Of a stretch of DNA of 64,000 bases, positions 12,050-24,480 are shown piece by piece. The first letter of the stretch is position 1. Each line of letters begins with the position of its first letter. The notes beneath the pieces were generated by a model that was not told the origin of the DNA, did not search any database, and worked only from the letters and a program-made list of their open reading frames with translations. Source of the stretch: Marisa cornuarietis (taxonomy: Eukaryota; Mollusca; Gastropoda; Architaenioglossa; Ampullariidae); assembly GCA_004794655.1 (NCBI GenBank), contig SMMW01000518.1, positions 496,001-560,000 of the forward strand, written 5' to 3'. The translations under genes and the position numbers were made by a program.

Positions 12050-12318
12050 CTCTTATCACCATGCACACATAGGTCAACAGCACAAACATAATTGCTTACG
12101 TACTCAAGGCTATAGCCAATGAGAAAGCTGAGACTATATGTTAATTAGGCATCTCTGTGGACAAACGGGGCGTCACGATTTTGACCTCTTTCGGTGCATA
12201 GTGATCTTTGTGGGCGTGTTTCTTGAACAGAAAAAAAGTAATCACCCAGAACTGGGTAAAAAGTAGCATGCACTGAAAATTAGTCCTTAGCCAAAAGTGC
12301 GACCCACTGGGCCTTTAA
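11977..12318. mobile_element. Possible TTAA-flanked inverted-repeat element
   Basis: The left end reads TTAAAGGTCTTGTGGGG and then a CACTTTTG block. The right end, read on the other strand, is TTAAAGGCCCAGTGGG followed by CGCACTTTTG. The ends match imperfectly (about 17 of 23) and both borders carry TTAA. It has no coding capacity. It may belong with the element at 3625-3801, which has the same TTAAAGG start. The internal sequence includes an ACCCAGAACTGGGT palindrome at about 12245-12258. Confidence 0.35.
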
Positions 12319-12651
12319 CGACACAAAGCTTCGTTCTATTTGACCTTCGCTGGACCTCCAAACCGGCAGCAGACGAGGCTTTACCAATCCGAGGGTCTCG
12401 CTAACTCGTTGACCCCTGGGGTTATTTGCTGAGGGCAGGAAGTGATTTCCGTCCTGGCAACAGTTTACAAATGTTGAGGCAAGCCTAAGCTCGTGACCTT
12501 TGTGGCCTATCGCTTGAGCTCAGGAGCTGGCAACGGAGTTTGTGGCGAAGAGTTGAGCAGGCGCCCTTTGTTGACTTCGGATATGATCTGCATGGAAATG
12601 TTGCTGATTTGGCAGCGAGAATCTGAGCAGGAGAGTTGGGGAAAGAAAGAA
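12319..12651. other. No gene recognised
   Basis: Mixed-composition sequence with no recognisable repeat or domain. Confidence 0.4.
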
Positions 12652-12752
12652 GTGTGTGTGTGAGAGAAAGAGAGAGAGAGAGGAGAGAGTGTGTGTGTGT
12701 GTTTGTGAGTGAGAGAGAGAGACAGGGAGAGAGAGAGAGAAGTGTGTGTGTG
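12652..12752. repeat. Compound (GT)n/(GA)n microsatellite
   Basis: Alternating blocks of GT and GA repeats, about 100 bases. Minus-strand Ser/Leu/His/Thr open frames here are repeat read-through. Confidence 0.9.
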
Positions 12753-15700
12753 TTGTTGGTACATTGATTTGTACGTGTGTTAGTCTGAAACTGTACTCTT
12801 GGCATAACATATCATAATATCAGCGCCAAGCTACTAAGATGTACCCCAACCACTCGATCTACACTTATCGCCTTCTGTCAAGTAAACAGCCCCTTATAAA
12901 ATCATCTGCGGCACTTGCAGTCTGATAGCTTCAAACTCGGTCAGATAAGTGAATTTCTGTTCAGCGTCCCTATTATTTGTGTTTGGCCGTTCAGCAGTGC
13001 TCTGTCGGCACTCCAGCTGCAAGCAGAAGACTTTAGTCGTCTTTCATCTGATGTTTATTGCAGTTATACGAATTCATGGACACAAGTTTTGTTTACTATT
13101 CAACAACACTCCAGCGGGAGAGGTGGTGTGTTTTGATGCAGTCAGCGGTATATCAGGAAATGTGCGATGAATGATGGGTAATCAACACTTTAGCTAAATA
13201 CGACAGCTAAGGAATGATGAGCATTCAAAGTCGCTGGACTTTAGCTGGATGACTAACGCTTAGCAACCAGCTAAACTGATTGTAGTTGATGGAGTTAGCC
13301 GTCCAGCTACAGCGACTAGCGAGTACCCAGAGCGAATGTCTTATGAGAGCTTCTGTCCATTTTGCTGACAAAATTTCGTTCACTACTATAAGTACGAAAA
13401 CTCAACATCCTCAGTACGACTCCTTCATAGCCGATTGCCGACGATTTTTCGAAAAAGCGAGATGATACGGGCTTTCCATTACAGAAAAATAGTCCTCCAT
13501 GCTTTTCTGTCGCTTCCTGTCGCATGGGAGACAACTGTCTTGCTAAAAGCAAGTAACATTGTTGATGATGTGGTCCCAGGAGAGAGTCAGCTACTCTGCT
13601 TGAGCGATTTTGTTGAGGTCTCTATGCGGGTTCAATTCTTCCACTAAGATATCCTCTGTATTCGTGTTTGAAATACTTCTGTATTCGGGATTTTCCCTAT
13701 TTCGTACTAATTACCCTGTGTGATGTGTTCGTGACTACTCGGTTAGTCTTTCGTCAGCACACACAAACTAGCACGCTGGAAGAAAATAAATACGCTGTGG
13801 ACTCAGTTGTTTTGTTCTTTATCGGTTATCGCACACATTGCTAGGCTGGGCTGAGGCTAACGGACGGAAGATGACGGAGTTTACTGAGGTGAGCTTCCAT
13901 GTTGAGATCGCAGATACCTGCACTCTACTCGCTGTGTAATAGCCTGACAGATTAACTGAGGAAATAAAGTCATCGACGTTTTAAATATTTCTTTATCAAT
14001 GTCGATAAAGGAAAAGTGTCTGTAAACATAACAGACACGCTGGTAATAAGGCTAGTTGTCTTGCCACTCACATCTCACTCACACTTACACAAAAACTTAT
14101 ACAGGCGCGCGCACACACATACAGGAACGGAGATGATTTTTAACAATTGACAGTTGAATGACACGCAAACTTTACTTATACTCACACGCGCGCGCACACT
14201 CGCACTCGAGCTTGCACCAGGAGATAATAAATAAATGAGAGAGAGAGCGAGAGGAACTTTAATAGCTGAATAACATAACTCACCCAACTCTCCCCTTCCA
14301 ACCGTTCCCTCCCCCATGCACTCCTTCACACAGATGCAAGAGAAAGAGTGAGAAAAAAAAACTTTACCAGCAGAGTTACCAACAAATCCGTCTGACTTTA
14401 CTCTGTGTGTGTTGGGAGGGGGGGAGGGTCGATGTGTACCTCTGTGTGTGGTGTATGTAAATACATCACACGCACTGATAAACCACGATTACATTTAGTG
14501 ATCTCCCTTAATCTCCTAAATCTCGCGACCCAGACAGTGCAGCCTAGTGCACTCCCTAATCTCTCTAATCTCGAGGCAAACAGAATCGCTGGGCAGACGA
14601 GATCGACAAAGTTTCTTCGCTCCATGCCCGTCCGTCCGCCCGCCTCGTGTGTAGCAAGGACGCCATTTCTGCCTTCACCACAGCCTCCCTTACAACCTGT
14701 CAGCCAACCTTCGTAAATTTCTCTTTCACTTCGACCGAACCCCAAGGCTGAGGGGGGAGCTGAGAAAACGATCCTACGCCCCTCATCGTCAATTTTATTT
14801 TTTCTTATTTATTGCTGTTGCTAAAAATATTCTTATCCCTCCAGCTATTTCTTCAGGCTTGACTACGACTGAGGAGATTAAATTAACAAAAACAGCATTG
14901 ACATCTTTCTGGCGATCCCAAGTTCTTACAAAACCCAAGAAAATAAAAATAGCAGCAGACAGTCAGGCCACGCTTTAACAGCCACCAACGATCGTTAGCA
15001 AAAAGCCTGGGAAAAGTCGAGGCTACGCTTTTCGTTCCTTTTCAAAGGTTAGTGGCGCGTGCAGCGTTCACAGGCACCGCCCCTCCGATACCTGTAGGTC
15101 TCTGAAAAGTATAGATTGCTAAAAATAGCGCGAGAGTGCTGACGATTATCAAGCTTTCCCTGCGGCAATCTCGCGGGTAGTCCACCTCCGGTAACTACAC
15201 AGCCACTCAAGGCCCGCTGCGCATGCCCAGGACGACGACATCATAGCCCAAAATAGATTGACCCACATCTAGCGGGGCTCCAAGGACAAGGTCACCCTAC
15301 TGCGCGTGTCGGGACCTTTGTTTGCAAACATTGCCGGCCTCTACCGCGCAGTGACAAACAAGGCAGGCTGCTAACCCGCACGACACATCAACACACACAC
15401 ACACACACGCACTCACGCGCACGTTTGCCATGTCCTGAAGTTGAGGTATTTATCATTAAACTGACATCAAGTGAAAAAGAAATTTAAAAAAAAACTCTTT
15501 TTAATTGTTTTCTGTTTTTCGCTGTAGTCCAGACGGTTTAGGGGGTCAGAAGTGATTGCAGAAATGAAAAGTCCCTAATAAGACCCTCGAAATTCGACCA
15601 TTTTAGGAAGGGCTGGCGGCGGAGATCTGTTTACAATACGTTGAAAACCTCAAAGATGGGGTGTGGTCGGACTTTCATCTCACTTCTCACTCCTACCGCT

Positions 15701-15892
15701 CCCCGATCACGTGCCCTGAGTGAACTTAAGTAAAGGAGAGGTGCGTCTGGTCTGGAAATAGAGCCTAGCTGGCGGCTTTTGTTTATTTATTGGCCTGTTT
15801 TGCATGTATTTGTAATGCTGTTCTCGACGCAATGTCTGTTAATGATGACAGTGACGTCGTACGGTTACCAACAGACGTAAACACATCCTCAT
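12753..15892. other. No gene recognised; local hairpin
   Basis: The 13229-13318 interval folds into nested hairpins (TTTAGCTGG at 13240-13248 pairs with CCAGCTAAA at 13267-13275). Open frames on both strands at 14398-14745 overlap but show no domain. Small CA/CGCG patches occur at 14105-14115, 14185-14200 and 15390-15410. Nothing else is identifiable. Confidence 0.45.
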
Positions 15893-16100
15893 CAAGTCAC
15901 TTTAACCAAGTATTCTCAAGTCACGGTGTCCAAGTATTTCTAATAACACATTGTTCAAGTATTCTCGTCACGTTGACCAAGTCTTTTGTTTTATCAAGAC
16001 ACATGGACAAGCCATATTGACCAAATATTATCAAGTCACGATGACCAAGTATTATCAAGTACCGTCGATCAAGTATTACGTCACCCCTACTAAGTACTGT
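15893..16100 (+). repeat. Degenerate 24-bp tandem array
   Basis: CAAGTATTNTCAAGTCACG-type units recur with CAAG phases at 15907, 15931, 15956, 16022, 16046 and 16070, giving a 24-25 bp period. The middle (about 15978-16010) is more decayed. The 76-codon open frame across it is not supported as a gene. Confidence 0.75.
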
Positions 16101-17798
16101 CAGATCAGGTCACATTGAAACAATAGAAGGGAGATCACCATTACATCATAGTTGTGATTACTATATCGTCATCATCATCGTGTGCACATGTGATCTAAGC
16201 ACAAGAACACTTGGTTGCACGTAGGCACGTACACACACACACAGAGTCACGGTTTCAAGTAAAACTCATGTCGTTGATGAGAAGGGAAGAAGAGAGAGCT
16301 TGACGAAGAAGGAAGTAAACTCTCCCCGTCTAGTCACCCAGTTTCCCAGACTGGGGAAAGTTGTCCCCAGTGTTTCACTAGTCGGCACCAAGAGGACTTT
16401 TCTCAGGCCATGACACTGATTTGTCTCTCGTGAAACACAAGCGTTGTACACACTGCGGGACAGTCGCGAGACATCAATACAAACATTTATATCGGACGCT
16501 GGCGGCGTGACAGTTCTCATTGGGATTGGGATTACAATATCTAAATGGTTTGTCGCTAACATAATTCACCCCTTCGGGGTCATAGCTCCCTCAAAATCTC
16601 TCGCCTTTCCAGACTGTTAATGGGCGCAGTGCGGAGCCGCTGTCAGCGTAGTTCCTGGGAGTGTCATGTGTCAGTGTCATGTCTTACGTGACCGCATCCA
16701 CTGCCGTCACTTTTCTGTCGTTACTTTTGCAGGAAAATGATGATATGTATGCTGACATAGCACATTACCCCAGTCAAAGCCAGGCTCATCACACTTTACA
16801 AAGCCCATTTACATTTTTACATAACCAAAGAAAAAAAAAGTTCCACATGCGTGTGCTACTTGTCGGACATGTCATTGCGATAAAAGTCTGTCCCAGATGC
16901 AATAATCCCTTTTCACATTAAATTTTTGCAGTAGTGTGATGACACTTTAGACTTCTGTATAAGACTATAAGTATAATGACATTGTACTCGTTTGTGGAAG
17001 ACTGTCAAAGGTCATGATGATGGGGTTCTCGCCCGCTGTGACCACACAATAACTGGTGCAGTCTCCGACTTTATGGTCAGTTTATACGCCATTTGCTCCC
17101 ATTCTTCCTCCCTCAAGAAACTTGTCGTTAGTCAGAGGTAGTCAAAAACTACAGACATTCGATTAAGTTTAAAGGCGTAGAAACAAAAAGGCTTTTGGCA
17201 CAAGGACGAGAATGTCAGAAGGTGAAGCTGATCGATGTATAAAAATAGTCAGGCGAAGGGACATCACTTTCGTACCCTTCTCCATTTTACAAAGTCGGAT
17301 TATCACACACTGAATACGCCTCCCTACCACCCTCATCACCCGGCGCCAAATGTGGCGAACGTAAAAAACGATCACTCGCTACATCCATCTTACGCTTTTT
17401 AAAGAGTTATCTCTTCTTTTTCGTCTTTGTGGGCAATTTGGTGACTGATGCCAAGAAAATGACTTCGGAGATAAACGCCGTCGATCGTTCGGAGATTATA
17501 AACGGAAAGGGAATAGAAATTAGAACGAAGTCAGTTGACATCCTTTTCACACCGTGTCGATGTTTGCTTTACGTGCTATGATTAAGCATTTATGAACACG
17601 TGCGAATGTGTGTTTACACTCAAATGCACACAGGTTCCGTTGCTGTTGCTCACCTTGACCATCAAAGTCATCTAGAACAATGCTTAAACACCTGTGCATG
17701 AGCTGCGGCAGAAGGTGCGAAAATCTTGATGGTGTTATTTAGTAGCAAATTGCTTCCATCTAGTAGGGATTTAGCTTTTTGGCGAAAAGATACGACAA

Positions 17799-17800
<2 letters not shown>
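16101..17800. other. No gene recognised
   Basis: Short CA and ATC runs only. Minus-strand frames at 16266-16562 and 17169-17375 and a plus-strand frame at 16661-16921 have no recognisable motif. Confidence 0.45.

Positions 17801-17868
<68 letters not shown>
17801..17868. repeat. (GT)n(GA)n microsatellite
   Basis: About 57 bases of pure GT followed by about 11 bases of GA. Confidence 0.97.
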
Positions 17869-19773
17869 AAGAGACAAGCGATTGGATGAGGAACCAGAGT
17901 ATGGATGATTATTACAATGAACAGGAGTCTGTCACGAGTCAGTCCGTTACACTTGACATGTTATATGCTGCTTTTAATAAAAACAGAACAACTAGACTGC
18001 CATAGGATTAAAAAGATAATTCTAGAGTTCGAGTGACCAGTTTTTTCACTAAGTGGAAGAATGGGAAAATCTCTGTACTAGCGAACATTCAGTGATCAAT
18101 AGTGGCGCTTGTGAGGCGTGTGCCGCCGCGGCCTCTGAATTACACAGGTTGTAACCTCGTCTAGCCTCGACTAGTCTTCTTGCATAATTATCTAGGGATG
18201 GATGGTTGAGGATCACGATTATGTGTGGTTTATGCGAAGAAAATTTACGTTAATTTTAAGGGTGTACTAGCTCATCTGTGCCTTGTAAAAATTTTATTAT
18301 TATTTAAAAATTTTTACTGTGACATTTAGCTTTACGCTGAAAGAGATGTCTCGTGAGGTTCGCGGTTAATTAAGCACCGCTGAACTAAATCGTAACATCC
18401 AAGTTGAGGTTCTTACCCTGTGCAAGACTGCACAGGACCCATGTACATGATCCCGAGGACCGTGCACCAGTATGGTTTTGAAAGCAGGTCGACATGCTCT
18501 GATTCGAAAAAGTCCGTTAGGTTCTGTGTTGGGTTTTTTCTTATGTCAGGTGATATACCATTCGGTGAACGTCACATCCGGCGTATGAAAAAAACCCTGC
18601 CAACCCAAAATTCTTCATCAGATTCCAACCTCGAAAGCCTCGCTTTTCCGTATTCCAGAGACCTTCACCCTGCTATCTGTAAACACCGATAGGAGATCAC
18701 TAGTCAGCGACTAAGGAGCCTCTCTCTCTGTTTCGTCGTCGCCTCGGGCCCCTACTTCTGACTCCACTCACGAAAGGGAAGTTTAATAAACTCGTTTCCT
18801 AGCTATCCGTGTCCTACTAACTGTGCGGACTTAACTATTGTAAAATCTAACTGCAAAGGACCCTCAAGCACTGCCATGACCTCTTGTGTGTGCGCGATTG
18901 CATGTTAACAACAATTATCGGTTGGAAGGAAGGACACTCAGGCACCTGTCTCACATCCTCATAATTTTGCAGTAAACATAGGTTAAGGAAGTGAAAGAAG
19001 AGTGTCTACATTATGTTTGAGTGTAAATGTTAGATAAATCATTAGAATATTCTATTGGACACATCGTTTAAGTTAAAACCAATAGTGTTGATAATAGTTT
19101 TATTTCACCCCTGTGATGACCGAAATTAGGTTTTTGTTGTAAGCCTATATTTATGTCATTTGCGTTCCTCCCACCATTCATGATAGTCTTCATCTTTCTA
19201 CCTGGCTTTTCCACATTATGAGTCTGGGTTATGCTTCAAATGGAAATTACCTCCATTAATCAGATTTGATTAGAACCACTTTTTATTTGACGCTAATAGT
19301 CTCTTTTGTGAAAATATCAGTATTACTTTTATTTAAATTAACACATGCTAATATTTAATGATGTTTTAAGCAACATAATCAACTGATTCTTTAGTCTTTT
19401 CACAACAATGGAATCAAACGCAAATAAAAGATTAAATTTACCATGAAATCAAATGAAATAAATGTCCCATGCTTTTCATGTTTGTAATTTTTATAGCCAG
19501 TTCATCAACTAAAAGTGAAAAAATGCAGATCTTCATTATCTGTCCTCGTTTAACAGACTTTATCAATCAATATAATCAGACAGGCTTTAGCTGATTTGTG
19601 CTAATGATATATAGTGATGTAATAAAGCTGTATTGTATTTCCGCCGCTCTACCATCCCTCCAATACCTCAACCACTCAACCCCTCAATTCCTCACTGTAA
19701 AACAGCCAGCGTGTCCCTGTTCCATATAAACTGAAGTCGCGCACCTGCAATAGGTAGGTGCAATGTATCACAT
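17869..19773. other. No gene recognised; AT-rich part
   Basis: The 19000-19620 part is markedly A/T-rich. No RNA gene or domain was recognised. Confidence 0.45.
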
Positions 19774-19935
19774 CATTGCTACAGAAAAATCATTGGAATT
19801 TACGACAAAACATTGTAAAATACTACACGTCATTGCAATAGATTAGGATCATTGAAATACAGAATATATCTTTGCAACAGACAACTATCTTCACAGCAAA
19901 CAACTGTCATTGCAATGTCGTTAAGTTTTCTAATA
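19774..19935 (+). repeat. Degenerate 20-bp tandem array
   Basis: The core CATTG(CAA) recurs at 19774, 19791, 19811, 19831, 19850, 19870 (as CTTTG) and 19909, with a decayed unit near 19889. The spacing is 17-20 bases and mostly 19-20. Flanking bases have diverged strongly, so this is an old array or one constrained only in its core. Similar cores near 19934 and 19952 may extend it. Confidence 0.6.
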
Positions 19936-21589
19936 TTGCCATGACAATTGTTTGTTGCAATCATAGTTGCTATCTCCATACATATAGAGACATCAAGACG
20001 AGAAAAAAACCCCAGAAGAGGTGATGATAGATGATCATCTTTGGCACATTTTGAGACAAATTTGCAAGCCAAAAACATTGTCAAAGTAAAACAAGCAAAT
20101 AAACACACGAAATCCCCTACTTTTAAAAACCAAAACATACATGTAGCGGACAAATCAATAGCCACTTGATCAGTCTGGCCTAAACTTGAACGATAGTAAA
20201 CAAAATCGAAACAAAGAAGAAGAAGCAAAAGTGAAGCACCGGTTATTTTTCTAGGTTGGCGTGACGTCACTCTGGCAACTGTATCTCTGTCTGGAGGCCA
20301 TCTTGATTGGGGTCACAGACGGCGCGCTTCATAAAGCAGTTGAAAAATAGCTTAAACACGAGCAGACTCGGCAAATCTCCTTGTTTCAAACTGCTGGTAA
20401 CATCGATCGACATTAAAACTGTGGCTGCTGGAGCAGAGAGTGATCGCCGCAGCCCCTTTCCATCGCTGAGGACTGGAGCGATGTACAGGATGAGTTTATC
20501 GCTAGGAGGACGTCCACAAAATGCACTGATGCTTTCCATTAGTCGATGACTGCTGAATGGTGCATAACTCATGCTGATTCACCACTCTTTTTATTTCTAT
20601 TTTGATTATTTTTCCCAGAGACTTAAACAGCTCCATTCTTTGATAGATTAGGTCATTGCAGACTTCACTAAAAGGCATCAACCACTGCGACTTTCCCGAA
20701 GTGAAAGGTACAAGGATCCCGTAGAGAAGAACGAGTAGACTGTAAGTGGTTGCCTGTGTCTAGGGGATGGCACTTTCACGGGTGGGGGTGAAGGTACTGA
20801 GCTTCCGGGTCTAACATGCAGCGTGTAGCTATAGCGTGGGAAGGTTAGCACGGAGAGCGATGGGTGTGCATGCATCACAAATTAGCTAGGGTAAGTCTTT
20901 GCCTTGGGACACCATGGGGAGGTTACGGGCAAATAATTTTCTATGTCGATAAGAAGAGGAGCCCAGATCCCATTGGTGTTGTTTCATCCCACGGTTCGTA
21001 GTTAAAAAGCGGTGACAGACTTCCTGGGGTAAAGGAAGACGAAACAAGGATCTGAAAAAAACCGTGAGACTCGGAACGTGTATGCTCGTTATGAGGACAA
21101 ACGATAAGCAAAGAAGGGTTTATGAACAGACAGGAGAAAGATGAGTTAAGTCCCTTGACCCCTACTGGTCGTTGGTGGGACGTTAGCAGCTTTTCTCCAA
21201 AGTAATGTTACTTTGTTGGGGGAAAGAAAGCAAATCTGGCGTGGGAAATTTAGTCCAATTTTCTATCTGTTAGCTGGTCAGCTCTTCCTCTGCCGATCTG
21301 AACGTCAACCCCTTCAGTGGTGAGACGAAGGGTGGTCTTAGGGTGCTGTGGCAGACAGTTAGCCTGCGCAGAATCGCTGTTGCCATCAGAGTGGCACCGT
21401 GCATCGTCGCTGATCGTGTTGTGAGCAAGAAACTCGGAGAAGTTTTGGCAAGCGTTCGGAATCTTGGATCCATTTTTGTATCAGTATGTCTCGCATCCAT
21501 AAAGCAGAATATGAAACACATAGGACTGCTACAGTAGGACTGGGGAGAAGAAGCTAACGATACTGATGTGATTTTTTAGCTACTGTGCA
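19936..21589. other. Open frames of unknown status
   Basis: Minus-strand frames of 146 codons (19830-20270) and 101 codons (20267-20572) abut in different phases. The plus strand is also open at 20307-20549 and 21343-21537. The 146-codon frame has a hydrophobic stretch near its start and another in its middle, but it overlaps the 20-bp array. I recognise no family and no splice pattern. Chance open frames are the likelier reading. Confidence 0.3.
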
Positions 21590-21899
21590 GCTGAACAATG
21601 GAACTCTCCCCCCCTTCCATATTCGCTACCTACCCACCACTGAATCCTTTAAATGTGCAACAAAACCAACTCTTCTTTGAACATCACTCCTAACAAAAGT
21701 CCCACAATGCTAGTTCATCTTTAAACTTTCCTCAGTTCTTGTTACACGATTCCTCTTTGCGTTTTCTGTGTTAGTCTTTTATTAGTCATCAGTACTGTTG
21801 TTTATCCTTCCGTCCTACGTATGTTTCCAATGTCTTGTTCTTGTGGTTTATTACGAGCGTGAGTATGCGCTATATAAATTAAGCCTTTATATCATTATT
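21590..21899 (+). mobile_element. L2/CR1-like LINE 3' end
   Basis: The plus strand around 21640-21690 encodes a stretch like the C-terminus of L2/CR1 reverse-transcriptase ORFs (Phe-Lys ... Lys-Pro-Thr-Leu-Leu, compare the usual FKSALKTHLF). A T-rich 3' UTR follows and ends in GAGCGTGAGTATGCGCTATA and an AT-rich tail with ATCATT. The same GAGCGTRAKTATGCG end occurs at 45.24 kb and, shortened, at 51.95 kb. The copy is 5'-truncated. Only the non-catalytic end survives. Confidence 0.55.
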
Positions 21900-22708
21900 G
21901 CATGCAAAACCCCGGTTCAACCTGAAGGCAATTGTTGGTTGTCACTGTTCCGGTTCTGATGCTGATTTCTGCTTGCAGCTGTAGCCTGAATGGTATCTGG
22001 ATACAGGAAGCTGTCACCGTTGGTGTCGACCCTGATTTTTCTCTTGTCCACGTGCACATGTCGATGATTTTTAGAATCAGTTGGTGCAGACAACAAAGCA
22101 CATCGACCAAGCACACTGGACATGCCTCGATGCGCGAAGTTCGAGCCTGATCTCGGTATGGGAGAAAACAAAAAGGAGGATTCAATATAGGACAGAGACA
22201 TGCAAACCAGGATCGTCTGATCTTTTTCCCTGGATCATTGAAACTTTCATCGTTCCTCAGTTATAATTTAATCGACCGCTGTCTCCTGGGGGAAGAAACT
22301 TTTGTCAAAGTGTAGATCTCAATATTCATCCATTGCTGCACATTGTAAATGCAGTTTGTTAGTTTGAAAAGCATGCGGGATTTTAATAAGACGCATGCGC
22401 TGTACTGTGGTTAATCCATGTGTATACAAACAAAGAACTGACCTTCTAATTTGCATAACACAGTACATAAATATAACAGAAAATGATAAAATAAAACTTT
22501 TAGAACACTCCACAATATCGGAAGTGATGCTGCTTATATTTGAAATCGTACAAATGCACGATATTAAGGGCTGTCGGGCACTGTTTCTTGAAGGAAGACA
22601 CTGTTGTCAAAGTCTAGATTAAATACTCTGTCATTGCTGCACCTTGCGAATACAGTTTACCTGAACAGCAAGCTAATTAATATTAATATGGCGCATGCAC
22701 ACAGTTCA
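21900..22708. other. No gene recognised
   Basis: Open frames on both strands at 21895-22266 overlap and lack domains. A short segment is repeated: GTTGTCAAAGTCTAGAT-like text occurs at about 22300 and again at 22605, each beside AATATT or AATACT and a CATTGCTGCAC segment. This is an old duplication of roughly 60 bases. Confidence 0.4.
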
Positions 22709-22974
22709 GGGGCCAGTTGCACAACACGTTTCTAAACCTTAAAACTGTTCTAAAGAAGCAAAATCTTTTCTTGGCCATTTTGATGCATTGCAGAAAAACA
22801 TACGAAAAATTGAACTGACAGGACGGAAAGTCAGACTTAAACAACTTTATCTTACTTAAAGCAGTTTGAGTTTTAAAAATTCTAAAATTGTGGTGTTCAC
22901 TTTAAACTAATTATCTAAATAGAGTTAAGGCCTAAACGTGTTAAAAATTAGAAATGTGTTGTGCAACTGGCCCC
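22709..22974. mobile_element. MITE-like element, copy 1 (266 bp)
   Basis: The ends are near-perfect inverted repeats of about 27 bp: GGGGCCAGTTGCACAACAC at the left, and the same reading on the other strand at the right, followed by RTTTCTAA. The interior is A/T-rich and non-coding. A second copy at 61584-61848 is clearly similar along its whole length, including the interior, which fixes the borders. Target-site duplication is not clear, so the superfamily is left open. Confidence 0.85.
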
Positions 22975-23640
22975 AGGGATTCATGTGGCAGGCGGATTTC
23001 CAGGCTCACGGCACGACCCTATTTAAAATATATTTAAATATGATGCTTTAGAGGCATATTTCTGAGGCAAGGAGGGGGATTTCTGAGCTCATGACAGTGG
23101 TCACAGCATCTGCACGAGGAGGAGTTTCACGAACTGAAGTTTAAGGCTGTTCATTCATCAAAGGGACACAGTGGAGAGAGCTCTGGTATTTACATGGCAA
23201 AACGCATTCTCTTAACTGTGCGAGTTGCAATGTTTGACATGAGATTTTCTTGAAAGCCCAGCTAGCACTAAGTGAAACAAGGATAAACTGAAATGATTTA
23301 GTCTCTGAGCCTTATCATTGTTCAGTCTCGGAACTTCGGGAAAAAGGGATATGGATACATGCAAAGTACACAAATGGCCTACAGGCCAGTTTTAAGGAAG
23401 CTATCTTTTTCATGAGTACTAAATATGTCCCAGTTCGCATGCACTCCAAATCAGTCGTATTTTGCATGCACACTCTTTTTTCATTTTGAAAGAAAACTGA
23501 GCCAATCAACTGTGTGCAAAATTATGTGCTGAAGCTTTTCTCAACAATTTAAACCGGGAGTTGCGTAGTGCTTTCTTCAAAAAAGCCTGTAGAGGTAATA
23601 TTTGCCTAGATTGGTGATGACATAACGAGACTTGAAATGA
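22975..23640. other. No gene recognised
   Basis: Non-repetitive, moderately A/T-rich sequence with no supported element. Confidence 0.4.
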
Positions 23641-24480
23641 TTAATTCTGGGATAGGCAACTGTACGCACTAATTTTGTATGATGAACATACAAGATATAC
23701 ATTGCAATATTGTTGCTGTGGGTTTACTTGGTGTTGTTTTGTGTTCTTGTTTCAGTACTTTCTGAGACCCTTTCACCCGGTTTTCCTCATGGAGCGAAAG
23801 TCATCCATACATCAATGCACTGTGTGCTCTGATCTTGAAATAAAGGAATACCACCTCATTGAGGAGTTTCTCTTTGTTGTCTTCTTGTGTGCACACTTTG
23901 TACAGACAATCACGAAACTTTGTCGAGGCTGAATCTAAAGCGGAACAATCATGGGAGTAAATTTCAAGACATTGCTGGAAGAAAAAATCCACTAAGAATG
24001 ACTTTAAAGTTATTTCAAGGTCTAGAAACAAACATTCTGTATTTAAATGCACTTCCCAAGCTCTCCTCTGTCTAGCAAAGATGTCAGAATGCTTACAGAA
24101 CCACTGTCAGCTGGAAGTGACTCTAATTCGTCGAAGGTTTTCCAGCTTGTTTTTTAGACTAATCTTTTTTCTTGAATTTCTGCAAACTTTTGAATTCTTC
24201 TCCACCAATGTGATTACTGATGTTCTTTTTTTTGTTCCTGAAAGTGTTGGATCACTTTCTATGTCTTTCTATAGATTCTTGTCTTGCAGAATTTGTCAAT
24301 TTGCCGGTCATAACATAAAAGCTTCAAGCCCGGGAAAAAAAATCATGCAATCAATTCATCAAACAGTCTCATGATGTTGTGGTCTGTTATTGCCACGTGC
24401 AAGTTTGCTCTAGTTTTTTTCCCATTAATGGTCCTTTTGAAGCGGGTCTTCAGTATTTCAGGCATCATTCAAAAAGCTAC
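23641..24480 (-). pseudogene. Possible decayed coding region, family not recognised
   Basis: On the minus strand, open segments follow one another in changing frames. One runs over about 24090-24180 and contains ELESLPADSGSVSILTSLLD. An 83-codon frame follows (23801-24052) with Cys, acidic and hydrophobic heptad-like spacing, containing KVCTQEDNKEKLLNEVVFLY. The peptide text looks more protein-like than the neighbouring noise and the changes of frame look like frameshifts. A transposon-derived or retrocopied gene would fit, but I cannot name a family and chance is possible. Confidence 0.25.

Noticed and set aside
19830..20572. Two abutting minus-strand frames (146 and 101 codons), the first with a hydrophobic start resembling a signal peptide
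   Set aside because: No recognisable family, the plus strand is also open, and the first frame covers the degenerate 20-bp array.
21270..21537. Open frames on both strands that could be a LINE fragment near the L2-like end
   Set aside because: I could not match either reading to an RT or endonuclease motif, so proximity alone is not enough.
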